Assembly: GCA_947445035.1 (NCBI GenBank)
Contig: CANFCK010000016.1
Span: 1 to 64,000 of the forward strand
Reading direction: 5' to 3'
Source of the DNA: Deltaproteobacteria bacterium
Lineage (GTDB): Bacteria > Myxococcota_A > UBA796 > SXON01
Length of the DNA stretch: 64,000 nucleotides
Position numbers and translations under genes: made by a program. Within the stretch, counting starts at the first letter, position 1. Each line of letters opens with the position of its first letter. Positions 6,835 through 17,298 of this stretch are shown one piece after another. The notes beneath the pieces are model-generated. The model was not told where the DNA came from. It worked only from the letters and a program-made list of their open reading frames with translations, and did not search any database.

Positions 6835-8178
6835 CTACGCGTTGGCGAAATCGGTCAGGTGGGCGCGGGGTTCGTCCACCACGACCGCCGGCTCGACATG
6901 TTGCCGGAGCGCTTCGCGAATGCTGACGCGGCGGTGGATGACGTCATCGAGGTAGGCCCGCTCGCCCGCACCCGAAAGCGGGGCGTACGTCCCGGCGCGG
7001 CCCACGGGGGTGATGTTCAGCTCCCCGAGGGCGAGGGCCAGCTGCCGCATGCGCGCGGCCGTGGTCGTGACCCACACGGGGTGGTGATTGGCGACGCGCT
7101 GCACGCGTGCACCGACGGTGCTGACGTCGGCGGCCACGTCGCCCAGCGCCATCCGGGCGGCCTCTACAACCCGGCCATCATCAGCCTTCCAGAGGGGGTC
7201 CCCCTCCTCGACCGCCATCTGCACCGAGACCGTCCCCTGCAACGCACCGTTGCCGGGGAAGAGCCCGTGCCGGACCAGCCGAAAGGCCTGGCCCGGACCA
7301 TCGACGACGTGCGTCACCCAGGGAAGCGCGGCGCCGCCGCTGAACGTGACCTCCAAGGCGTGTCGGAAACGCAGCCAACCCACCTCCGAGGCGAGGCCCG
7401 AAGGCGCCGCGTCGCCAAGCAAGCCCACGACCCGCGCCGGGGGAAGGTCAACGTAAACCTCCCCCTCCACGTCGGCACTCGACAAGCGTACGACACCCGC
7501 TGCAAGGCCCACGACATCGGCCCCACAGACGACCTCCACCCCCTCGAGCAACAGGGCGAGTTCGCGCGCTCGACCCCCGCTCGGGGACGCAAACACCCCT
7601 CCCGCCGACGCCCCATGCACCGCCCGCGCCACGTTGGCGCTGACGCCTGAAGCCTCGCCAAACCGCCGCTCGCAGTAGGGCTCGAAAAGCCGGGCGAAAA
7701 GCGGCTCGCCATAGTGCTGCACGACCCAGTCGCGATAGCTGCGCTGTTCGTGCCCCCCGCCGATGAGCCGAGCCAGCTCGCTGCTGACGCGGGTGCGACC
7801 CCACTCCGCCAGCGCCGAGACGACCTGCAAGGTCGGCAAAAGCGTAGGTAGAACCCCCCGTGACAAGGGAAGCGCGCGCACCGCACCGCCGACACACAGA
7901 CCGGTGGTCATGCCGCGGATGGCCCGCCAGTCCGCTGGCACGGACTCGAAGCACTCAAAGCCCGTCCCCACGGGAATGTCTGGGTGGGCGAGCCCGGCAA
8001 CGTCGGCTCCCTCCTGAACCAGGACCACCGACCGACCGGCCGCCCGCAGCGCTGCCGCCGCCCGAACCGCGCCGATCCCGCCACCGACAACTACTGCATC
8101 CGCCAACCCTGCTCCCAGGCCGCTCGTGCGACCGCGCCCCGCCCTAATCCCCAGTTGCAGAATTCGCGAGGACGTCAT
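6835..8178 (-). CDS. FAD-dependent amine oxidase/protoporphyrinogen-oxidase-like protein
   Basis: 447 residues from ATG 8178; a GTG at 8205 is possible but adds an unconserved lead. The N-terminus has a dinucleotide-binding fold (ADAVVVGGGIGAVRAAAALR). The segment SYRDWVVQHYGEPLFARLFEP is typical of flavoprotein amine oxidoreductases related to UDP-galactopyranose mutase and protoporphyrinogen oxidase, and a C-terminal region contains the second FAD contact. Specific substrate unknown. The gene stands alone, downstream of the repeat-protein promoter region and divergent from it, with 35 bp between the two starts. Confidence 0.75.
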   Translation of the reverse strand: MTSSRILQLGIRAGRGRTSGLGAGLADAVVVGGGIGAVRAAAALRAAGRSVVLVQEGADVAGLAHPDIPVGTGFECFESVPADWRAIRGMTTGLCVGGAVRALPLSRGVLPTLLPTLQVVSALAEWGRTRVSSELARLIGGGHEQRSYRDWVVQHYGEPLFARLFEPYCERRFGEASGVSANVARAVHGASAGGVFASPSGGRARELALLLEGVEVVCGADVVGLAAGVVRLSSADVEGEVYVDLPPARVVGLLGDAAPSGLASEVGWLRFRHALEVTFSGGAALPWVTHVVDGPGQAFRLVRHGLFPGNGALQGTVSVQMAVEEGDPLWKADDGRVVEAARMALGDVAADVSTVGARVQRVANHHPVWVTTTAARMRQLALALGELNITPVGRAGTYAPLSGAGERAYLDDVIHRRVSIREALRQHVEPAVVVDEPRAHLTDFANA

Positions 8179-8200
8179 CCGCGCGCACCCCCCGCGAGAG

Positions 8201-8206
8201 TACACT
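8201..8206 (+). promoter_or_regulatory. Candidate -10 element (leaderless start) for the giant repeat protein
   Basis: TACACT ends 7 nt before ATG 8214, and there is no Shine-Dalgarno in the 35-bp divergent gap. This is close to the TANNNT-N6-start arrangement seen at several other genes of the window and implies a leaderless mRNA. Confidence 0.45.
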
Positions 8207-8213
8207 TCCTGGC

Positions 8214-11200
8214 ATGTCTGAACAGTCCCACCGGCCCCAGACCACGCCGACCCCCGCTGTCGAAACCCCTGCCCTCGGCCCCGCGGCGAGCCCCGACAAA
8301 AGGGTCGCGGCCAGCGGCGCGGGCGGCGGTGGGAACGCCTACGCGGCGTCGATGGCTCCCCCCCCAGCCGCGGATGAACCAGCAGATCCTGGGTTTTTTG
8401 ACCGCCTCGGTGCGCTGACCGGCTCCACCCACATTTCGACTCTGCTGGGGAAAAGTGGGCAGGGCGTCACCTGGGAAGACACCGACAAGTCCGCGAACCA
8501 CCCGAACGTGGACAAGTGGGGCAACGACCGCATCCGCGTGCCGAAGCTGCGAATCTCTTCGATCCAGACCGCCGCGCTGTCGGCCAAGGCAGTCAGCGCT
8601 GACGGGATTGATCTCAACGAGCGCGACAAGAGCAAGGCAGGAAAGTTCGTGGCGGACCTCGCGGTGCCGACCGCCTCTGCCAAGGAACTGGCGTCGACCT
8701 CGCCAGCGCTCAGGGCTGCGGGAATCGAGCTGGCGGGGGTGAAGGTCCGGCGGGAGTTCGCCGGCAAAACGCTCACGGACTTCTTCACCGAACCCGGAAC
8801 GACGACGGTTGAGGTCGCGACCGCCAAGCTCAGCGGATTTTCGGGCGCGGGCGTGGAGGCGGGCGCCATCACGGCGAGCGGGCTGACAGGGGCCACAGAC
8901 GGCACCACCTCGCAGTTCGGGGCCAGCGCCTCACACGCCGACAGGCTCTCCGCCAACGGGACCACAGCGGCCACGGTCGACGCGAAGGGACTCACAGGGA
9001 AGCTCGGAGCCGATGGCGGCGAGCTGAGCGCCACCACCCTGGAAGCAGGCGGCGTCCGTGCGGCAGGCGCGCAATTCGTGAAGGTCGGCACCCACGGGCT
9101 CAGCGTGAAGGCTGGCGCCGGCACCGTGTCGGCCTCGGCCGACCGGATCGATGTGGCGGGGGCCAGCGGCGCCAACGGCTTCGCCATCCAGTCCGGCACC
9201 GCCACGGACGCGACGCTGTCGTCCACGGCCGAGGCCACCAGCCTTGCCGCGAAGGCGGTGCGGGTCGACGGGCTTTCCGCCGGCGGGGTGAGCGGCGCCT
9301 CCGCCGAGCTCGACAATGCGTCGATGACGATTGGCGGGGGCTCGGTCACCGCCGCTGCGGACCGGACGCGCGCAACGGACGTGAAGTCCGCGGCCGGTAG
9401 CATGGGGCAGGTTTCAGCCGCGGGCACCCAGTTCATGACGAAAAACGGCGAGACGCGGATGACGACCGGGTCGCTGGACGCGGCGGACCTCAACGTGGGC
9501 GCCATGCACCTCGACGCGGCCAGCGCCCAGGGCGTGGACGTCGGGCTGGGCGCCGGGCGCACGCGCGTGGGGGTGGACGCGGTCAAGGGCACCGGCTTCA
9601 CGACCGCTGGGGTCAAAGCGGGCGACCTGTCGGCCGCCGGCGTCACGCTCGATCAAAGCGGCCAGGGCGGCCAGACCGACAAGCTCCGCGTCGCGGCAAA
9701 GTCGGCGTCGGTGGGCAACCTCGATGTCGGTGGCATCCACAGCGATCGCATCGATGGCAACGACCTCACCGCAACCGTAGGCGCCAGCGGCGCTGCGACC
9801 GCGACCGCCACCGCCCGAAACCTCAAGGCCACCGGCATCCGATCGGGGCAGACGACGTTGGCCGACCTCTCTCTTCAGGGCGGCACCTACGCTGCGGGCG
9901 CCGACGGCCACACCTTCGGCGCGGGCGCTGCGTCAGCGACTGGGCTCGCTGGGGCCGATCTCTCGCTCGCAAGCGCAGCCGCCACCAACGCCAAGGTGCG
10001 CGTCGGCAACGGGAGCGTCGATGGAAGCGCCGACAAGCTCGGCGCCACCGGGCTGGTCGCGGGACAGGTCAAAGCGGGAAAGCTCGGGGCAACCGCGGCA
10101 AAGGTGCGCTCCGACACCGGCGGACTCACGGCCAGCGCGACCAGCGCCGACGCCAGCAAGATCGCGACCGGCTCGGTGAGCATCGCCGACGCGCACGCCC
10201 AGGGACTGACCGCGGCCATCGGCGACAAGGGGACGAACGTCGGGGCCAAGAAGGCCACGGTGAATGGGCTCGTGGCCGGCGACGTGAAGCTCGGCAGCAC
10301 AGTCGCGTCGGATGCCAAGATGCACGTCGGCGCCGGTGGCGTCAGCGGCGGCGTAGGCAGCGCCCAGCTTTCGGGGGTGTCCCTGCCTGGCGCCACCGCG
10401 GAGAGCGCCAAGGTCACGGGCGGGAAGTTCGCCACCGCGGCCGGCTCGACCACCGCGTCAGCCGAGGCCGTCTCGGCCACCTCACTCAAGGCCGCGGGCA
10501 TGGCGGCGAAGTCGGCAGATGCCAAGAACCTGGCCCTCGCCCGAAACGCGGCTGCCGGCTCCACCTTGACCACCGCCAAGGCCGACAAGCTCGGCGCAAC
10601 CGGCGTGGTCGCGGGCGACTTGAAGCTCGCCACCGCCACCGCCAGCGGCGTCAACGCCAAGCTGGACGAAAACAAGAAGGGCACGACCACCTCGGGTAGT
10701 GCCGCTTCGGCAGGTGCAACCGGCCTCAGCTACCAGAGCGGCGCCACCCGAACTACCGCGGACGCGATCAACTCCGGCAAGCTCACCCACCAACAAACGG
10801 GCGCGCACTCCACCACCGAGAGCGCCGGCCTCACTGCGAGCGGGCTCAACTACCGCTCCTCCGGCGCGGGAGGGGGCACCGGCTCGGACCTCACCGAGCA
10901 GGTGGGCGGACTGGTCGGCTCGGCCGACCTCAAGGCCTCGGTCCCGCTCAACCCCCAGACGACCGGCACGGGCACCAAGAAGATGACGGTGAAGGCCGGC
11001 ACTACCGCCTACGTCGAGGTGCAGGTACGCAGCGGCAAGCTCGTGCCCGCCAACACCAAGGCCAGCTTCTCCACACCGCTCGACACCTGGGGTTGGACCA
11101 GCGTTCCGGGCGTCTACATGAGCCCGGAGGGCAAGCTGTTCGCGTCCGTCGACGGGCTCTGGGACTCCAACCTCACCGACGCGGTGAACAAAAGCCTTGG

Positions 11201-11591
11201 GCAAACCTGCGATGTGGTGCCGCTCCGGGTGTCGGACCTGTTGGCATCCAAGGCACCCCCCAGCGGGGGCACCCCGATCGCCGACATGAGCGAGCTCAAG
11301 GTCAACGGCAGTGTCGGCCTCACGCGCGGGACGGTGGCGACGGGCGGCATGACCGCGACGCTGGGGGCGGGGCAAGGCGCCAACGTGGCCCAGGTGGAAA
11401 AAGACGGCGACCGCTCGATGAGCGTGGCGTTCTCGAAGCTTTTGCTGGACGCGTTCGGGGTCGAGACGGGCGGCGCCAAGGTCGACGTCAAGAGCGTGCA
11501 GGCCACCGGAGCGACCGGGTCGCACGCGGGGAGCAGGACCACTGCGGGCGCCGCGAGTCTGACCACGGGGAAGGCCACGCTGACGCGGTAG
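8214..11591 (+). CDS. Giant Ala/Gly/Thr/Ser-rich repeat protein
   Basis: 1125 residues, not recognised. The first 65 residues are Pro/Ala-rich and probably disordered, with no signal peptide. A short ordered block follows (FFDRLGALTG to about residue 190). From about 190 to 880 the sequence is a long degenerate repeat of roughly 35-45 residues built around units such as KLGATGLVAGQVKAG, ATVNGLVAGDVKLG and KLGATGVVAGDLKLA. It has almost no aromatic residues or cysteines and looks like a regular beta-solenoid. Residues about 890-1125 are less repetitive (PLDTWGWTSVPGVYMSPEG) and could be a separate domain. Some DNA repeats are visible, for example the 17 bases at 10029-10045 recurring at 10581-10597. 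A structural or surface role, or an effector-like one given the disordered leader, is inference only. Confidence 0.85.
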   Translation: MSEQSHRPQTTPTPAVETPALGPAASPDKRVAASGAGGGGNAYAASMAPPPAADEPADPGFFDRLGALTGSTHISTLLGKSGQGVTWEDTDKSANHPNVDKWGNDRIRVPKLRISSIQTAALSAKAVSADGIDLNERDKSKAGKFVADLAVPTASAKELASTSPALRAAGIELAGVKVRREFAGKTLTDFFTEPGTTTVEVATAKLSGFSGAGVEAGAITASGLTGATDGTTSQFGASASHADRLSANGTTAATVDAKGLTGKLGADGGELSATTLEAGGVRAAGAQFVKVGTHGLSVKAGAGTVSASADRIDVAGASGANGFAIQSGTATDATLSSTAEATSLAAKAVRVDGLSAGGVSGASAELDNASMTIGGGSVTAAADRTRATDVKSAAGSMGQVSAAGTQFMTKNGETRMTTGSLDAADLNVGAMHLDAASAQGVDVGLGAGRTRVGVDAVKGTGFTTAGVKAGDLSAAGVTLDQSGQGGQTDKLRVAAKSASVGNLDVGGIHSDRIDGNDLTATVGASGAATATATARNLKATGIRSGQTTLADLSLQGGTYAAGADGHTFGAGAASATGLAGADLSLASAAATNAKVRVGNGSVDGSADKLGATGLVAGQVKAGKLGATAAKVRSDTGGLTASATSADASKIATGSVSIADAHAQGLTAAIGDKGTNVGAKKATVNGLVAGDVKLGSTVASDAKMHVGAGGVSGGVGSAQLSGVSLPGATAESAKVTGGKFATAAGSTTASAEAVSATSLKAAGMAAKSADAKNLALARNAAAGSTLTTAKADKLGATGVVAGDLKLATATASGVNAKLDENKKGTTTSGSAASAGATGLSYQSGATRTTADAINSGKLTHQQTGAHSTTESAGLTASGLNYRSSGAGGGTGSDLTEQVGGLVGSADLKASVPLNPQTTGTGTKKMTVKAGTTAYVEVQVRSGKLVPANTKASFSTPLDTWGWTSVPGVYMSPEGKLFASVDGLWDSNLTDAVNKSLGQTCDVVPLRVSDLLASKAPPSGGTPIADMSELKVNGSVGLTRGTVATGGMTATLGAGQGANVAQVEKDGDRSMSVAFSKLLLDAFGVETGGAKVDVKSVQATGATGSHAGSRTTAGAASLTTGKATLTR

Positions 11592-11674
11592 TCAGGCCGG
11601 AGGCCCGAGCGGCCACGGTCGCCGGGGCGGAGCCACCGCCACCGCCCCAGGGGCGCTGCGTGATAGCCGCGCCG

Positions 11675-12211
11675 ATGATCAAAATCACCGGCGGCTCCCT
11701 GCGCGGGCGGGTGCTGCCCGCCGAGGTTCCCGAGGGCGTGCGCCCCACGAGCTCACGGGCGCGAGAGGCGCTCTTTTCGATTCTGGGGCAGGACCTGACC
11801 GGGTTGAGCTTCCTCGACGCGTTCGGCGGAGCCGGCGCCATCGCGTTGGAAGCGGCGTCACGCGGTGCGGCGCCCGTCACCGTCTTTGAGCGCGCTCCCA
11901 TCGCACTCGCAGCGATCGCCGCCAACAGCACGGCCTTCAAGACGCCGCTCGACGTGCGCGCGGGGGACACGGCCACGCTTTGCCGCGACGTGCGGGCGGA
12001 CCTCGTCTATCTCGACCCCCCGTACGACGACGACATCGCGAGCTGGATTACACGGCTGGCGCCCTGTGCGATCGAGGTGCTGGTTGCCGAAGGGCGTAAG
12101 GGCACGGTCTTTCCCGAGATGGCGGGCGCGCTACCGCTGGACCGGGTCCGCTCCTACGGGGACGCGAGCTTGGCGGTGTACCGGGTGGCCGCCGAGCCTC
12201 AGCGCGGCTGA
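11675..12211 (+). CDS. rsmD: 16S rRNA (guanine(966)-N2)-methyltransferase
   Basis: 178 residues from ATG 11675; GTG 11660 is an alternative. It shows the RsmD signatures: an N-terminal MIKITGGSLRGR lead, RPTSSRAREALFSIL, the SAM-binding LDAFGGAGAIALEAASRGA and the catalytic DPPY at 114-117. It would methylate N2 of G966 in helix 31 of 16S rRNA during 30S assembly. Length is normal for the family. It converges with the deiminase-like gene, with a 13-bp overlap at the 3' ends. Confidence 0.93.
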   Translation: MIKITGGSLRGRVLPAEVPEGVRPTSSRAREALFSILGQDLTGLSFLDAFGGAGAIALEAASRGAAPVTVFERAPIALAAIAANSTAFKTPLDVRAGDTATLCRDVRADLVYLDPPYDDDIASWITRLAPCAIEVLVAEGRKGTVFPEMAGALPLDRVRSYGDASLAVYRVAAEPQRG

Positions 12212-13314
12212 TCGTTCGTATGACAGTGGGCGCCGCCGCCCGCGTACCAGCTGGCCAGCATAGGGATCACGAGGATGTCGCGGCCGGGAAACCATTCTCG
12301 GAGCTGCACTTGCGCTGCGGTGTCGGCGGGTACGTCGCCGAAGCCCGTCGTAATGACAAAGTTGTTCCCCACCAACCAGTTCATGTAGTCGGTGTCGAGG
12401 TCGACGCCGCGGTAGCGCACCGAGGTCGCAAACGGCCAGCGAATCACGTCGAGTCCCGCCTCCGAAAGCGCGGTGGCAGCGGCATCGTAGATGAGATCGT
12501 CGTGACCGCCGGGTTCGCACGTGCTCTGTGTGGAGCAGTCGGCGACCACGATGCGCTCGGCGTCGATGAACCGGGCCATGCCGTCGATGTGGCCCCCGGT
12601 GAGGTCGCCCTCGGGCGCGCCCTCCACGATCACGACGCGGGTGACGCCGAAGCGCGACTCCATGAGCTGGACCGCCTGCTCGCGGGTCAGGTCGGGGTTC
12701 CGATTGGGATCCCCGATCGTGGACCAGTTGAGCACAACCGTGTCGAGCCCGTTGAACTCCAGGTTTCCCCGTTCGTGCACCGACTTCACCGTGTCAACTG
12801 GCAGGTCGAGCAGGTCCCCGATCGCGATGGGCACGGCGTCATCGTCTGCAAACGGGATCTCCCCGAATGCATCGCCCCACCCGTCAAAGCCCCAGTCCTG
12901 GATGCGAAGGGCGCCATCCTCTTCGACGTAGACCGGCCCGTTGTCGCGAATCCACGCGTTGTCGTTGGGGATGTCGTGCCAGGTGAGCGTGAAGCCCGCG
13001 GCGGAAGCGGCGCCCGCGATCACCGCGGCCGACACTCCCCCATCCGTCGCCAACGAGGCCTCCGCGGCGGCGCGGGTGGCCGCGTCATGAACCAGCACAT
13101 GCACGTCTTCGTAGTCGAGCACCGTGGCCACGATCTGCGACATGTCGGCCTCATAGGCCTGCTCGTAGCGGCGGGTCCACTGAATCCAGATCGCCGCCTG
13201 GGGCTCCCACTCGGCGGGGACGCGCCGCACCGGGCTGAGATCGCCGGTGTCGGCAGTGTCACTCGTGTCGCGACAGTGGCCATCGGCGCACCCGAGCAGG
13301 ATCGCGAAGAGCAT
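12199..13314 (-). CDS. Agmatine/peptidylarginine deiminase-family lipoprotein
   Basis: 371 residues from ATG 13314, chosen because it gives a clean signal peptide with lipobox LLGC (Cys9). A DTSDTADTGD stalk follows. The body fits the porphyromonas-type deiminase/agmatine deiminase family: PAEWEPQAAIWIQW, NDNAWIRDNGPVYV, a GGHIDGMARF block and the C-terminal nucleophile motif GGGAHCHTND with Cys at about 364. These enzymes hydrolyse guanidino groups of agmatine or arginine. Most agmatine deiminases are cytoplasmic, so a lipid-anchored envelope form is unusual and may act on peptidyl-arginine or extracellular agmatine. The start overlaps nothing and lies 5 bp after the upstream CotH-like stop, so the two are probably cotranscribed. 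Confidence 0.85.
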   Translation of the reverse strand: MLFAILLGCADGHCRDTSDTADTGDLSPVRRVPAEWEPQAAIWIQWTRRYEQAYEADMSQIVATVLDYEDVHVLVHDAATRAAAEASLATDGGVSAAVIAGAASAAGFTLTWHDIPNDNAWIRDNGPVYVEEDGALRIQDWGFDGWGDAFGEIPFADDDAVPIAIGDLLDLPVDTVKSVHERGNLEFNGLDTVVLNWSTIGDPNRNPDLTREQAVQLMESRFGVTRVVIVEGAPEGDLTGGHIDGMARFIDAERIVVADCSTQSTCEPGGHDDLIYDAAATALSEAGLDVIRWPFATSVRYRGVDLDTDYMNWLVGNNFVITTGFGDVPADTAAQVQLREWFPGRDILVIPMLASWYAGGGAHCHTNDQPR

Positions 13315-13319
13315 GCCGC

Positions 13320-16011
<2,692 letters not shown>

Positions 16012-16020
16012 GCGAAGCGC

Positions 16021-17286
16021 CTACCACCGCGCCGGACAATGCCCGTCCTCCGCCAGCCACTCGTCGACGAACGCGGCACGATCGGACAGAAAGCGGCGAA
16101 GATCGGCGATCGCATCCTCGTGGTCGCTGGTGCTGAAGGGTTTGTTGGGGTCGTCGGCGACCGCCTCGGCGATCTGTTCGCTCCAGCGCTCCAACTGCCC
16201 GGAAATCTCGTCCACATCGTACGCCGCCCGGGCCAGGGCCACTTCGTCCACGTAGCGTTCGCACCACGCACGATTGGCCAGAACGGTCATAAACAACTGC
16301 TCTTTGCGCCAGCCGTTGTGCTCGTAGGTGATGGGGTCGGTGGTGAGCGTGTCGGGCCAGACCAGTGAGCCATCGGTGTACGCCGAGTCACCGAAGCTCA
16401 GGTCGAGATCGTAGGGCAGGTACACAAACCCCCGAGTCGGGTGATCGTAGAGGTAGTAGTTGATCTCTACGCCCGCCCAGTAGTTGTCCATCGCCGGCAC
16501 CATCGCCTCGGTGGCCCACTCGGCGATCGCCTGCTCCAAATCGACCAGCGCCTCGATCTCCTCGACGGCCCCTGCGCTCTGGAGCGCTTGCAGGTCGGCG
16601 ATGTCGCCGATGTCCTCGTTGGTCTTGAGCTCCGCGCCGCCCTGGTACAGGTTGCCGTCCGGGTCCTCGAAGTGGCGCTCCAGGTACTCGTGGTCGATGC
16701 GCTCAACGTTGGCGTAGAGGCCCATGTACTCGCCATTGACGACGACCCGCGCGCTGTTGGCACACGAATAGGGCAGGCCCCGCTTCTCGAACAGCGGGAA
16801 GGCCAGGCGTTCGTGCAGGATCGTCCGGTCGTACCAGGGTGCGTCGAGCATGACCTTGCGCAGCCCGTGGAAGCGACCGTCGGGATCGCTCTCGTTGAAG
16901 GAGATGACGAACTGGGGCTTGGAGCAGCTCCATGACCAGTTGCCCTTGAGCCGGGCCTCGGCGGCCACGGTCTCGCCATTCCAGGTCAGCTCCATCGGCC
17001 GGTAGTTCTGGAGGCCGCTCTGGCAGTCCGACTGGACCGCTCGCCACTCTCCGTCGCTGAAGGTCAGCTCGAAGGTCTGCAGCACGTCGGGATCGTAGAG
17101 CTCAGGGCAGGAGCCCGGCCAGGTCTCTACATCACCGGTGTCGCCCGTGTCATCGGGCTCTCCGGTTTCGTCTTCGGTGCCGGAGTCGTAGGTGCCGTCG
17201 GTGCCGGCGGGGTCGGTGCCACCCCCGCCGAGGACGATGGGGGTGGGAGTGCAGGCAACGAAGGCAAAAAGGGTGAGGAGGCGCAC
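16021..17286 (-). CDS. CotH kinase-family lipoprotein
   Basis: 421 residues from GTG 17286. Lipobox FVAC is followed by a Gly/Asp/Thr linker containing DTGDTGD. CotH features are ELTFSDGEWRAVQSDC, RLKGNWSWSCSKPQFVISF, ANSARVVVNGEYMGLYANVE and the metal motif YLPYDLDLSFGDSA. It is only distantly similar to the CotH-like protein at 13320. It starts 9 bp after the RND pump gene, but a TAGACT hexamer exactly 6 nt before the GTG suggests its own leaderless promoter inside the end of that gene. Confidence 0.87.
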   Translation of the reverse strand: MRLLTLFAFVACTPTPIVLGGGGTDPAGTDGTYDSGTEDETGEPDDTGDTGDVETWPGSCPELYDPDVLQTFELTFSDGEWRAVQSDCQSGLQNYRPMELTWNGETVAAEARLKGNWSWSCSKPQFVISFNESDPDGRFHGLRKVMLDAPWYDRTILHERLAFPLFEKRGLPYSCANSARVVVNGEYMGLYANVERIDHEYLERHFEDPDGNLYQGGAELKTNEDIGDIADLQALQSAGAVEEIEALVDLEQAIAEWATEAMVPAMDNYWAGVEINYYLYDHPTRGFVYLPYDLDLSFGDSAYTDGSLVWPDTLTTDPITYEHNGWRKEQLFMTVLANRAWCERYVDEVALARAAYDVDEISGQLERWSEQIAEAVADDPNKPFSTSDHEDAIADLRRFLSDRAAFVDEWLAEDGHCPARW

Positions 17287-17292
17287 GGGGAG

Positions 17293-17298
17293 AGTCTA
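17293..17298 (-). promoter_or_regulatory. Candidate -10 element (leaderless start) of the CotH-like gene
   Basis: On the minus strand TAGACT is followed by six bases and then GTG 17286. The transcription start would fall on the G of the start codon. No Shine-Dalgarno is present. It overlaps the last codon of the upstream pump gene. Confidence 0.5.

Noticed and set aside
11624..11648. GC hairpin before rsmD as a terminator
   Set aside because: Seven-base arms GGGGCGG/CCGCCCC with no T-run, and such hairpins are common by chance in this GC-rich DNA.
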